Assembly (NCBI RefSeq): GCF_018069805.1
Contig: NZ_JAGPYN010000026.1
Coordinates: 1-61,820, forward strand
Reading direction: 5' to 3'
From: Pseudoalteromonas ostreae
GTDB taxonomy: Bacteria > Pseudomonadota > Gammaproteobacteria > Enterobacterales > Alteromonadaceae
Length of the DNA: 61,820 nt
In this document: positions 44,028-52,836 of the stretch, one piece after another
How the letters are laid out: every line of letters begins with the position of its first letter
Numbering within the stretch: the stretch's first letter is position 1
The notes under the pieces: model-generated
Databases searched by the model: none
Seen by the model: the letters and a program-made list of their open reading frames with translations, nothing else
Told to the model about the DNA's origin: nothing
Program-made: the position numbers and the translations under genes

Positions 44028-46679
44028 GTGTTAGCTAAAAATTTTAAAAAAAGCTTATTAGCAGTAAATATCGGTCTTGTAATGAGTGCCGGATTCGCTG
44101 GTGCTGCTTATGCAGCTGATGAAACAAAAGTTCAAGAAGACGTTGAAGTAATCGAAGTACGCGGTATTCGCGCTTCAGCTAAAGCTGATATTAACAATAA
44201 GCGTTTTGCAAATGCTGTTGTCGACTCCATTACTGCAGAAGATATTGGTAAATTCCCAGATAAAAACGTTGCTGAATCACTTTCACGTATTACAGGTGTT
44301 GGTGTTAGCCGTGAGTTTGGTGAAGGTGAAAAAATTACTGTTCGTGGTTCTGATCCGACTAAAAACCGTACTTTATTGAATGGTCAAAACGTAGGTACAG
44401 CTGATTGGTTTATACTTGATAATCCATCACGTAGTTTTAACTTCACTATGCTACCTTCTTCACTAGTAAGTAGCCTTGAAGTATACAAATCACCAGAAGC
44501 TCGTTTAGATGAAGGTTCAATTGGTGGTACTGTTATTTTAAGAACGCGTAAACCACTCGATTTAGATTCTGGCACGACTCATATCACGTTACAGAGTCAG
44601 TATTCAGAATCATCAGAAGAACATGATCCATTAGTTGAAGGTTTTTATTCTTGGAAAAACGAAGACGAAAAGTTTGGTATTTTGATCTCAGGTTCAAAAT
44701 CTGACCGTACAGTTCGTCGTGAAGGTTTTGAAGTACTAGGTTGGGATGCAAATTCAGCTGACGGTACTTACGCGCCGCGTACTATGGGCGTTCCTGTTTT
44801 CCGTCAAGATCGTGAAAGAACAACTTTCTTCAGTTCAATTCAGTTCGCACCTTCTGATGATTTTAGTGCAACATTAAACATCTTAGATTCGAAAATGGAT
44901 GTTAATAACACTAACTCTAATTTCTTACTAATGAATCCTGGCGCAGGAGCTGATTTAACATACGTAGGCAGTAATGCAGTTAAAGGCACTGGTGGTACCG
45001 ATGTTCGTTGGAATCACATCAACCGTATTTCAAAAACAGATACAAACTCAATTCACTTAGATGTTGATTTTGCAACTGATTCTTTCTCTATGAATGTTGA
45101 GTTAGGTACTACTGCAGCTGAAGGGGGTACTTTAAATGAAACATCGTGGGAATATGGTGGACAAGGTGACTATAACTTCGATTTAACAGGCTCTACACCT
45201 ACAGTAAATGCTGGGGTTGATGGTACTGATCCTTCTAAATTTAATGGTGGTTGGATTTGGGGTGGTAATAAACCAACAACTGATGATGAGTCATATGGGC
45301 AAGTTGACTTTGATGTACCTGTAGAATTAGGTGCATTCACAGCTGTTAAATTTGGTGTGAAATATCGCGATCAAAAACGTACACAAGACAGAAATGCATA
45401 TAGCTGGCATTGGGGTGTTGCAACGGATGGTACAAGCCCTAATTACATGACTCAGATCTTGTCTTCGCAATGTAAGACCTTAGCGAAGTGTGATCTTGCT
45501 GTCGGTAGTGATAGCGTAGGTGCGGATGTTGTTAATGGTGATATTACGCAACAATTAACGCATAACAGCGCTCAAATGATAGAACTTGGTTTAGGTCCAA
45601 ATGCCTCTTATGCTGTACATAAAAACTTAGGTGAGATCTTTGAAGTAGTTGAAAAGAAAACATCTTATTATGTACAAGGTGATTTTTCTGGCGATGATTA
45701 CCGCGGTAATATTGGTATTCGTGTAGCTAGAACAGATCAAGACTCTTCAGGTTACTTATTCTCTTCTGATTCAGAGGGTCTATTAACAGTTAAAAATCCA
45801 GGTGAAAATGCAAATTCAACACCAACAACACTTGAATGGGTTACTGAATCTCGCAGCTATACAGAGATTTTACCTAATTTTAACTTGTCATATGACTTAG
45901 CAGAAGACCAAATTGTCCGCCTTTCTGCAGCTAGAACAATGGCTCGTCCTAACTTCTTTGATATATCGCCAATTACAGCGCCTGGTGATTTAGGAGAAAC
46001 GAACCCTACAGCACAAGCCGGTAACCCTAACCTAGCTCCACAAATAGCAAACCAGTTTGATGCCGCTTGGGAATACTATTTTGATGATGCGTCATTATTC
46101 GCTGTAACGTTATTCTATAAAGATATTGAAAGTTATCAAACTACAGCTACATCTACGCAAGATTTTTATGATCAGCAAAATTCTAGCTGGGTTACAGCAA
46201 CAGTTTCTCGTCCTGCAAATGGTGAAGGTGGTACTACAACTGGTTTAGAAGCATCACTTCAGTATGATTTAGGTAATGGTTTTGGTGTGTCTGCTAACTA
46301 TACATACACAGATGCAAATAATGATGGCGAACGTGATGTAGCAAACCCTGGTTCAGGTTTAGTTATGGGCGCATCAGAAAATATGTTAAACGCTTCTGCA
46401 TTTTATGAAAATGATATGTTTTCTGTTCGTGCAATGTATAACTATCGTACTAAATGGTACAAAGGACTTCATTCATCAGGTACAGAATTGTGGAATGATG
46501 ACTACGGTCAGTTAGATTTTAGTACTACTTATAATGTAACTGAAAATATTTCGGTTGTATTAGAAGCTATAAACTTAACTGATGAAAAAGTTGTTGAGTT
46601 CAACACTAGTGAAGATCGTGTACTATCAATTTATGAAAATGGTCGCCGATTTGTTCTTGGTGCTAACTTTCGCTTCTAA
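44028..46679 (+). CDS. TonB-dependent receptor (probable carbohydrate uptake)
   Basis: The 883-residue outer-membrane protein has a signal peptide ending AAYAA (about 29). A plug domain follows (VIEVRGIRASAKADINNKR..., VVDSITAEDIGKFPDKNVAESLSRITGVGVSR), then a beta-barrel ending in RFVLGANFRF. The plug sequence is that of the TIGR01782 group, often linked to sugar uptake in Alteromonadales. Translation starts at GTG 44028 after AAGGGGA. Placement beside LacI-type operators, pgi-zwf-pgl, a cupin-like and two SapC genes supports an import role for a glucose-containing substrate, as inference. Confidence 0.9.
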   Translation: MLAKNFKKSLLAVNIGLVMSAGFAGAAYAADETKVQEDVEVIEVRGIRASAKADINNKRFANAVVDSITAEDIGKFPDKNVAESLSRITGVGVSREFGEGEKITVRGSDPTKNRTLLNGQNVGTADWFILDNPSRSFNFTMLPSSLVSSLEVYKSPEARLDEGSIGGTVILRTRKPLDLDSGTTHITLQSQYSESSEEHDPLVEGFYSWKNEDEKFGILISGSKSDRTVRREGFEVLGWDANSADGTYAPRTMGVPVFRQDRERTTFFSSIQFAPSDDFSATLNILDSKMDVNNTNSNFLLMNPGAGADLTYVGSNAVKGTGGTDVRWNHINRISKTDTNSIHLDVDFATDSFSMNVELGTTAAEGGTLNETSWEYGGQGDYNFDLTGSTPTVNAGVDGTDPSKFNGGWIWGGNKPTTDDESYGQVDFDVPVELGAFTAVKFGVKYRDQKRTQDRNAYSWHWGVATDGTSPNYMTQILSSQCKTLAKCDLAVGSDSVGADVVNGDITQQLTHNSAQMIELGLGPNASYAVHKNLGEIFEVVEKKTSYYVQGDFSGDDYRGNIGIRVARTDQDSSGYLFSSDSEGLLTVKNPGENANSTPTTLEWVTESRSYTEILPNFNLSYDLAEDQIVRLSAARTMARPNFFDISPITAPGDLGETNPTAQAGNPNLAPQIANQFDAAWEYYFDDASLFAVTLFYKDIESYQTTATSTQDFYDQQNSSWVTATVSRPANGEGGTTTGLEASLQYDLGNGFGVSANYTYTDANNDGERDVANPGSGLVMGASENMLNASAFYENDMFSVRAMYNYRTKWYKGLHSSGTELWNDDYGQLDFSTTYNVTENISVVLEAINLTDEKVVEFNTSEDRVLSIYENGRRFVLGANFRF

Positions 46680-46693
46680 GATTCAACTCATAT

Positions 46694-46724
46694 AAAAAAT
46701 GCCGCAATTTAGCGGCATTTTTTT
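46694..46724 (+). terminator. Terminator of the TonB receptor gene
   Basis: AAAAAATGCCGC-AATTTA-GCGGCATTTTTTT lies 14 bases after the stop. Confidence 0.9.
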
Positions 46725-46811
46725 GCCCAACTTACAAAATCAATGTGATATTAAAAAATTTATCAGCATAGTGAATTAAATAAGTTGGCGGTTTAATGTG
46801 TTATTAATAAA

Positions 46812-47825
46812 TTAGTGGTTATTGCTTTTTATTCTTGAGGTTAGTGCTTCATATGCCAGTTTAATTTTGTTTTTATTACCACTTAATATTCCATCATAAC
46901 TTTTAGTTTTTTTATTGAAGGGGTCTGATTTATTGAAAACATAATAATCAAAAATTTTTTGCCATGATTTTCTCTGATGCTCAGGTAAATGTCTAATTGT
47001 TAAAATGCTATGTAATAAACTATCGGAAGCATTGTTGTTTATACTCTGGGTTGTGGTTTCATTTTTCCACCAATAATTAATTAATATATTTATTTTTTCA
47101 GTTGCTTTTACATTATGCCACCACAGCGGTGGAATAAATAAAGCTTCTCCTTCATTTAGTGATGCCTTTAATACTTGAGCTTTTACATTAGAGAACTTTG
47201 GAAACTTAGTAAGGTCAGGTTGCGAAAAATCGACTTGACTAACAGCGGGACCCGCTATGGAAAAATCCAGTGGTGCAACATATAAATTTGAAATAGCTTC
47301 GGCAGGTAGTAGATAAAAAGTTCTTTTTCCGCAAAGGTTAAAAGCAATATTATGCTCACAGTCATAGTGTCCTGGTACTGTAGTAGAGTTGCCTATCCAA
47401 ATTCTAGGATCAACATTATCTAAAAAGTCAGGGGAAGGGTTATTTTTCAAGAATGAAGTTAAGCAATCTTTTATTAAGGCACTTTGTACTGCGATGACAT
47501 CGGTATTGTTTGACTTTAAATTAAGAATAAGCTTTTTAAGTACCGAAGGAAAAGGAGCATCGTATTTCTTAAAAGTATATGACTCAAAAGTATCATCTGA
47601 AAAACCAATTAATCCATTGTGTTTTTCATCAATAACTAAAGTGTTAACAAGCTCTGGTTTCGCTTGGCTTATTAAGTGGCGTAATATTTTTTCTTCAGAG
47701 CGTTTCGCAATATTTAAAGCTGGCCAATTGTTAAATAAGTTGGTTAAGATTATTGGTGTGTTTTTGCTTTCAAGATAATGCTTTAAATTATCAATTTCTT
47801 TCGCGTCGATTCGTTGTATGTTCAT
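46812..47825 (-). CDS. Cupin-like (JmjC-type) protein
   Basis: The 337-residue protein resembles the Cupin_8 family of Fe(II)/2-oxoglutarate oxygenase-like proteins. Candidate iron ligands are His153 and Asp155 in PGHYDCEHN and His237 in PPLWWHNV; NEGEALFIPPLWWHNVK is the family signature. The N-terminal part (TPIILTNLFNNWPAL) is also typical. Members next to TonB receptors and SapC genes are common in Alteromonadales and Xanthomonadales, but their reaction is unknown. It is divergent from the first sapC-like gene by 63 bases. The base composition is more AT-rich than the receptor gene. Confidence 0.82.
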   Translation of the reverse strand: MNIQRIDAKEIDNLKHYLESKNTPIILTNLFNNWPALNIAKRSEEKILRHLISQAKPELVNTLVIDEKHNGLIGFSDDTFESYTFKKYDAPFPSVLKKLILNLKSNNTDVIAVQSALIKDCLTSFLKNNPSPDFLDNVDPRIWIGNSTTVPGHYDCEHNIAFNLCGKRTFYLLPAEAISNLYVAPLDFSIAGPAVSQVDFSQPDLTKFPKFSNVKAQVLKASLNEGEALFIPPLWWHNVKATEKINILINYWWKNETTTQSINNNASDSLLHSILTIRHLPEHQRKSWQKIFDYYVFNKSDPFNKKTKSYDGILSGNKNKIKLAYEALTSRIKSNNH

Positions 47826-47888
47826 GCTTTAACTTACCTTAAATACATGTTACTTTTAATAAAATAATAACATATAGATGAGTGATTT

Positions 47889-48584
47889 ATGTCAGATAAT
47901 TATGAAATATTCAGCTTGGAAAAACATAAAAAGTATTCTGTTCAAATTAGTGGTAAATATTCATACGCTAGCCACCTACATATGGTAAGCATTGTACCTA
48001 GTGAAATTGCAAAAGTAGCTTTAAACTTCCCAATTTCTTTCATTAAGTCAAAAAATGAAGGTTATCATATGGTCGCTATTTTAGGTTTGCAAGCTGGCTC
48101 GAATGTGTTTATCGATGATGATCATTTTGATACGGTTTATGTTCCACAGAATATATCTAAATACCCTTTTTCGTTAGCAAAAAATGCTGAAGGGGACATC
48201 GTAATTGCGATTAATTCAGATGAGTTAAATGATCTAGGTGAAGGGGTTGCTTTAGTTGCTGATGATGGACAACCATCTGCCTATATGCTTGAGAAGAAAA
48301 AGCAATTAAAACACTTAGCTGAGCAAGAAGTGATTGGCAATCAGTTTATCGAAAAGCTAAGTGAGTTAGGTTTGCTTGTCGAGCAAAACTTCAAGTTTGA
48401 TTTAGGTGATGGTGATAAAAAGCAAATCTCAGGTTTATTTTCTGTGGATCGTGACTTATTAAACACATTAAGTGATGAAGAATTACTTGAATTACAGAAA
48501 AGTGGAATGCTTGAGGCTATTTATTCTCAGTTAATTTCTTTAGGTCAATTTCAGCGACTTATCGACAAATCTAGAATAGGATAA
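47889..48584 (+). CDS. SapC family protein 1
   Basis: The 231-residue protein belongs to PF07277 (SapC, named after a Campylobacter S-layer locus). It shows the conserved start region HLHMVSIVPSEIAKVALNFPISFIKS (about 28-55), then KYPFSLAKNAEGDIVIAIN and the end LNTLSDEELLELQKSGMLEAIYSQLISLGQFQRL. There is no signal peptide. In this order SapC genes accompany TonB receptors, but no biochemical role is established. It is a diverged paralogue of the next gene. Confidence 0.85.
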   Translation: MSDNYEIFSLEKHKKYSVQISGKYSYASHLHMVSIVPSEIAKVALNFPISFIKSKNEGYHMVAILGLQAGSNVFIDDDHFDTVYVPQNISKYPFSLAKNAEGDIVIAINSDELNDLGEGVALVADDGQPSAYMLEKKKQLKHLAEQEVIGNQFIEKLSELGLLVEQNFKFDLGDGDKKQISGLFSVDRDLLNTLSDEELLELQKSGMLEAIYSQLISLGQFQRLIDKSRIG

Positions 48585-48770
48585 ATGCATTAAACTGCTA
48601 TACGTAAGTTTTGGGCTGAGGATGAACAACCGATGATTGACAGCAGTTCATTTTAAAAAAGTCCAACGTACAAATTGCAACAAACATTTCACTTCCATTT
48701 TTGTAGCAAAACCTTTAGCCTTAAGGTACTAACAGCAAAAATATAAACTTATTAATAACGGAGCAGTAAC

Positions 48771-49475
48771 ATGGCGGAGCAACAAGTACAGCCTTTACAC
48801 AACGAAAAACATGCCAACACTAAAATTCAAAACGGCATCAATGTAGAATTTTTAAAAACTCAGCATCTAGTGCCTGTCGTTGCACATGAGTTCGCGCGTG
48901 TAGCAAATGAGTTTCCAATGTCTTTCGTAAAAAATAACGAGACTGGTCAATTTCAAGCTGTAGCTATGTTTGGTTTAGAGCCTGGCGAAAACCTTTTTGT
49001 ACAAGATGGTAAGTGGACTGCAGCGTTTGCTCCTATGGCAACAACACGCTACCCACTAGGTCTAGTTAAACACCCACAAGAAGATCAATACGGTATTGTG
49101 ATTGACGAAGCAAGCCCATTAGTGGGTGAAACTGAAGGTAATGCATTATTTGAAAACGGTGAAGAGACAGATTACTTAAAACGTCGTAAAGAAGCACTAG
49201 TATCATTTATTGAGTTTTCTCATGTAACTGAAGCATTCACAAAATATCTTGCTGATAAAGAGCTTTTAGTAGCGCAAACATTAACAGTTGATATTAAAGG
49301 CGAGAAAAAAGACATCAATGGTATTTACCTTATTGATGAGAAAAAGCTTAACGAGTTAAGCGACGAAGACTTTTTAGAGCTTCGTAAGCGTGGTTATTTA
49401 GCGCCTATTTTCTCTTTCTTAACGTCTACGCATCAAGTAGCACGTTTAGCTCGTTTGAAAGCGCAACAAGCGTAA
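48771..49475 (+). CDS. SapC family protein 2
   Basis: The 234-residue protein is a second PF07277 member with HLVPVVAHEFARVANEFPMSFVKN (about 32-55), RYPLGLVKHPQEDQYGIVID and LNELSDEDFLELRKRGYLAPIFSFLTSTHQVARL. It shares the same layout with SapC protein 1 but is clearly diverged, so the duplication is old. A GGAG ribosome site precedes ATG 48771. It has its own 186-base upstream region and a terminator, so it may be expressed separately from the first copy. Confidence 0.87.
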   Translation: MAEQQVQPLHNEKHANTKIQNGINVEFLKTQHLVPVVAHEFARVANEFPMSFVKNNETGQFQAVAMFGLEPGENLFVQDGKWTAAFAPMATTRYPLGLVKHPQEDQYGIVIDEASPLVGETEGNALFENGEETDYLKRRKEALVSFIEFSHVTEAFTKYLADKELLVAQTLTVDIKGEKKDINGIYLIDEKKLNELSDEDFLELRKRGYLAPIFSFLTSTHQVARLARLKAQQA

Positions 49476-49489
49476 TTTAAACAAAATAT

Positions 49490-49517
49490 TAAAAAGCGCC
49501 TTTGGGCGCTTTTTTTA
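49490..49517 (+). terminator. Terminator of sapC-like gene 2
   Basis: AAAAAGCGCC-TTTG-GGCGCTTTTTTT follows the stop by about 14 bases. Confidence 0.9.
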
Positions 49518-49598
49518 TGTCTTTTATCTGGTTAGGGTTGTAATTTGGCGCCAATTTATTCAGATTGGTTATACTTATTTCCAACACAAGCTACCTGT

Positions 49599-50633
49599 AT
49601 GAACAAGTCACTTTTTAGCGCTTTAGTTAGTGCGTGCTGTATAACGTTAAGCCCATTAGCCATAAGCGCTAGTGCACCTTTCGCGATTGCTATTCACGGT
49701 GGGGCGGGCACGATTGAAAAAAGCCGTTTTACTCCAGAGCAACAACAAGCTTATCGCTCTAAACTCAAAGAGGCGGTCGAAACTGGCTATAAAGTACTTG
49801 AGCAAGGTGGCGAAAGCCTTGATGCAGTAACGGCTGCAATCAATGTATTAGAAAACTCGCCATACTTTAATGCCGGTCGAGGTGCGGTATATACCTATGA
49901 CGGCAGCCATGAATTAGATGCGTCAATTATGGATGGTCGTGATCGTCAAGCGGGCGCTGTTGCGGGTGTTAAACATATTGAAAATCCGATTAATTTAGCG
50001 CGCCTGGTGATGGAAGAATCGGTTCATGTGATGCTCAGTGGTCAAGGTGCTGAAGAGTTTGCCAAAGAGCAGGGCGTTCCATTGGTCGAAAATAACTTAT
50101 TCGATACGGATAACCGCTATAAAGCGTTATTAAAAGCAAAAGAAAAACTAGATAAAGCCAAAGCTACCAGTAAAGAGTATCAAGCTGCGCATCGGGCGTT
50201 ACCCGTCAATTATAAAATGGGCACTGTGGGTGCTGTTGCACTTGATAAAAACGGTAACTTGGCGGCAGGTACTTCAACGGGCGGGATGACTGCAAAGCGT
50301 TTTGGTCGCATTGGTGATGCCCCTGTAATTGGTGCTGGTACATTTGCTGAAAATGCGTCATGTGCGGTATCTGCCACTGGCCACGGCGAGTATTTCATTC
50401 GCTATAATGTTGCGGCTGATATTTGTGCACGAGTTAAATATCAAAGTAAGACTATTGCACAAGCAGGTGATGAAGTGATTAATAGTGTGCTAAAGCCGAT
50501 TGGTGGTACTGGAGGAGTGATCATCGTTGATAGCAAAGGTAATATAAGTTTACCGTTTAATACCAGTGGTATGTATCGGGCCAGCAAATCAAATACGCAA
50601 GCGACCTATGTGGCAATTTTTAAAGACGAATAA
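49599..50633 (+). CDS. Isoaspartyl peptidase / L-asparaginase (Ntn-hydrolase)
   Basis: The 344-residue precursor has a signal peptide (about residues 1-24, ending ISASA), so it is probably periplasmic. AIHGGAGTIEK opens the alpha subunit. Thr209 in YKMGTVGAVALD would become the nucleophile after self-cleavage, and GTSTGGMTAKRFGRIGDAPVIGAGTFAEN follows in the beta subunit. It should hydrolyse beta-aspartyl dipeptides and asparagine. I chose ATG 49599, which starts directly at the signal peptide; the frame runs back to 49545. Confidence 0.92.
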   Translation: MNKSLFSALVSACCITLSPLAISASAPFAIAIHGGAGTIEKSRFTPEQQQAYRSKLKEAVETGYKVLEQGGESLDAVTAAINVLENSPYFNAGRGAVYTYDGSHELDASIMDGRDRQAGAVAGVKHIENPINLARLVMEESVHVMLSGQGAEEFAKEQGVPLVENNLFDTDNRYKALLKAKEKLDKAKATSKEYQAAHRALPVNYKMGTVGAVALDKNGNLAAGTSTGGMTAKRFGRIGDAPVIGAGTFAENASCAVSATGHGEYFIRYNVAADICARVKYQSKTIAQAGDEVINSVLKPIGGTGGVIIVDSKGNISLPFNTSGMYRASKSNTQATYVAIFKDE

Positions 50634-50665
50634 TGAGGTTATGTCGATGTTCTACAGCCAGTAAG

Positions 50666-50833
50666 CTATGCTGGCTGTGTATTAGTAGTGAGGCGTTTTT
50701 TTTCATAATCGCTTTTGATTATCTCAAGTGCTTTGAGCACATCATCAGCTGCAACTTCATGTTGTTCAAGCAGCATAATTAAGTCAACGGCTAATTTTAC
50801 GTGTGTAGGTGCTTTGGTTAACTCTTTACTCAT
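50666..50833 (-). CDS. rsmS: Small ribosome-assembly protein RsmS (YbaM, DUF2496)
   Basis: This 55-residue gene runs from ATG 50833 to TAG at 50666. The product [39 protein letters not shown] closely follows E. coli YbaM ([20 protein letters not shown]...). YbaM, renamed RsmS, has been linked to small-subunit ribosome maturation, and some annotations tie it to the nearby priC gene; a PriC-like gene lies 0.6 kb upstream here. It overlaps the end of the ComFB-like gene by 8 bases, so the two are co-translated. Confidence 0.83.
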   Translation of the reverse strand: MSKELTKAPTHVKLAVDLIMLLEQHEVAADDVLKALEIIKSDYEKKRLTTNTQPA

Positions 50834-51098
50834 GCTCGACCTTTTTTTTCGCTATTTGACTGATTGCAACATCAATAGCTGTATTTACTCGTTCTTCCAT
50901 ATGAATTCGTTCGGCCTGTGGTAAGTAAAACTCCATATCTACGTCATAGCGAATGTAACGAGCGGGTAGTTGGTTTAGTACTGTACAGCAAAAATCAGCC
51001 ATTACGTCTTCACTATAGTGCTTTTCAAGTTGTCGTTTAATGATTTCTTCAATCATAACTTTTTCATAGTAGTTGTGTAGATCGTCATGTAATCGCAC
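50826..51098 (-). CDS. Late competence ComFB-like protein
   Basis: The 90-residue protein has the PF10719 layout: an N-terminal [26 protein letters not shown] helix, then [30 protein letters not shown], matching the LNxLPxRYI core. ComFB was named from a Bacillus competence operon; related proteins in other bacteria bind cyclic di-nucleotides, so a signalling role is possible. It lies upstream of rsmS with an 8-base overlap. Confidence 0.75.
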   Translation of the reverse strand: MRLHDDLHNYYEKVMIEEIIKRQLEKHYSEDVMADFCCTVLNQLPARYIRYDVDMEFYLPQAERIHMEERVNTAIDVAISQIAKKKVEHE

Positions 51099-51135
51099 TG
51101 TGTTATTACCTTAGTGGTATTGAGCTGTTTTTAGT

Positions 51136-51435
51136 TTATACCAAGTGTGGGTATAAATCGACAATCGCTTGAAAAAGCAGTTTATGAACCTCAACTAATT
51201 TTTGTATATTTCGCTGATATCCGCCGAAGGAGCTTACCACCCGCTGCATTTTTATGCCGTATTTAACGGCTTGAATACTTGCCGCTATAAAAAAGAGTAC
51301 TCCACCTGTTGATTTGAACGTGTGAAACTTATGTTCAGTAATCGCGCGTTTAAGTTACTTATACTGAACAATTGGAAAGCGATGGTATGCAGGTAATTCA
51401 AGTACAGAGTTTAGTGGATGATAAAAAACAGTCAT
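51136..51435 (-). pseudogene. Histone deacetylase-like gene with the middle deleted
   Basis: From ATG 51435 the frame reads MTVFYHPLNSVLELPAYHRFPIVQYK, then TAA, then LKRAITEHKFHTF in the same frame. This is the N-terminus of bacterial class II-like histone deacetylases (HRFP near the start). It passes directly into SSFGGYQRNIQKLVEVHKLLFQAIVDLY, like the family's C-terminal GGGYQRNI..LV.VH..L end, stopping at 51136. The family is about 300 residues, so two thirds are lost; the join is in frame but one nonsense codon is present. The start follows the PriC-like stop by 2 bases (TAGCCATG), so it was once the third gene of that operon. Confidence 0.6.
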
Positions 51436-51437
51436 GG

Positions 51438-52058
51438 CTAGCGTAATTGTTGTCTTTCAACTATTTGAATTTTTTCTTCGGTGGCAGATATTGCCTTACG
51501 GCAGCGACCTAGGCGGCCATGAAGAGTAAGGATCTCTAAGTTTATGGCTTTTGCTTTAACGGGGCCCACGTTTTGCATTCTTAGCTTACATTCTTCAACC
51601 ATTAGCACTAAGCGACGCTCGAACTCATGATTTTGTTTGAGTTCGTCATATAGCTCATGGGCGGGTTGCATAATTTGTTTTACAGCTTGTTGGTAAGGTG
51701 CCGATTTATTATAGGTTTTACTACGGGGTTTGTAAGTGCTTTTGTTTTCTTTTTCCCAAATAGGGGTTGATTTAATGACGTTAAATACGGCTTGCACCTG
51801 ATTACCGATACGCTCTAAAGCATAATTATGAGCATGGCGACGCTCCAGTGGTGGAAGACTATTAACTTCATCTTCAATTTCTAACACATAATCAACTAAT
51901 TTCATGCTTTTAGTAGTAAACACACCACGGTCAAATAAACTGGGTTGTGCCTGCATATAACGGTTTTTAGCAAATAACTTGGCTTTATCAAATTGCTCAG
52001 CATGCTGCTTTAAGGTTGCAACTTGTTGGCAAAGCTTATCAAAAGAAGCTGTTCGCAT
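51438..52058 (-). CDS. priC: Primosomal replication protein PriC-like
   Basis: The 206-residue helical protein resembles PriC (PF07445): N-terminal QQVATLKQHAEQFD, then QPSLFDRGVFTTKSMKLVDYVLEIEDEV, and the C-terminal half HEFERRLVLMVEECKLRMQ...LEILTLHGRLGRCRKAISATEEKI. PriC helps reload DnaB at stalled forks. The C-terminal part contains the Arg-rich helix that contacts SSB in E. coli. It follows the TSUP transporter gene by one base, in an operon starting at dinG, so DNA-repair genes are grouped. Confidence 0.75.
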   Translation of the reverse strand: MRTASFDKLCQQVATLKQHAEQFDKAKLFAKNRYMQAQPSLFDRGVFTTKSMKLVDYVLEIEDEVNSLPPLERRHAHNYALERIGNQVQAVFNVIKSTPIWEKENKSTYKPRSKTYNKSAPYQQAVKQIMQPAHELYDELKQNHEFERRLVLMVEECKLRMQNVGPVKAKAINLEILTLHGRLGRCRKAISATEEKIQIVERQQLR

Positions 52059-52059
52059 T

Positions 52060-52836
52060 TTATAAATAAGCCTCGTAAATTAGTTTTAACGCTAAAATTA
52101 TCACCACAGTATTAAAAACAGGACGAATAAACTTACTGCCAAACCGAATTGCTGAATGAGCTCCAAGCCAGGCTCCAAACATCAAAAAGAAGCCCATTGT
52201 GATGCCGAGTAAAAAGTTAACATGACCAAGCGCTACAAAAGTAATCAGTGAGACAAAATTTGACACAAAATTCATTGAACGGGCTAAACCACAGTTTAGC
52301 AGTAAACTCATTTTATACAGTAAGCTATTTGATGCAGTCCAAAAAGTGCCGGTGCCTGGGCCCGCTAAGCCATCAAAAAAGCCTAAGCCTAAACCTTGCA
52401 ACCATTGTTTTATTTTAGTTGCTTTATTCAATGGTGGAAGGTTGTCGTGCTCTACCGTGCTTAAATTGCCAAACAAACTATAACAAGCGACTAGAATAAT
52501 CACGATGGGTAATAGCTTGTTTAAAAATCCGATACTAAGGTAGTCAACAATAAGTGTACCTATTAACGCGCCAATGGCGGTTGCGATTATTGAAGCGGCC
52601 CAGAATTGAGGATTAAATAGTTGCTTACGAAAGTAAGTCACACTTGCAGTGAGAGAGCCAAAGCTTGCGGCTAATTTGTTAGTACCAAGTGTTAAATGGG
52701 GGGGTAATCCTGCAGTTAAAAGTGCTGGCACGGTTAACATGCCACCTCCGCCGGCTATTGCGTCTATAAAGCCTGCGGCAAGTGCCACTGCGCAAAGAAG
52801 TGCCCAAGTTGTTGGGTCTAGTGCAAGTTCAAACAT
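52060..52836 (-). CDS. yfcA: TSUP family transporter (YfcA)
   Basis: The 258-residue inner-membrane protein has eight hydrophobic segments and the TauE/SafE signature: AAGFIDAIAGGGGMLTVPALLTAGLPPHLTLGTNKLAASFGSLTA (about 20-64), repeated in diverged form at GFFDGLAGPGTGTFW (about 152-166). It may export or import sulfoacetate, sulfite or similar anions; the substrate is unproven. Its start overlaps the dinG stop by one base (TAATG). priC lies next, so the order dinG-yfcA-priC is one transcript. Confidence 0.9.
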   Translation of the reverse strand: MFELALDPTTWALLCAVALAAGFIDAIAGGGGMLTVPALLTAGLPPHLTLGTNKLAASFGSLTASVTYFRKQLFNPQFWAASIIATAIGALIGTLIVDYLSIGFLNKLLPIVIILVACYSLFGNLSTVEHDNLPPLNKATKIKQWLQGLGLGFFDGLAGPGTGTFWTASNSLLYKMSLLLNCGLARSMNFVSNFVSLITFVALGHVNFLLGITMGFFLMFGAWLGAHSAIRFGSKFIRPVFNTVVIILALKLIYEAYL

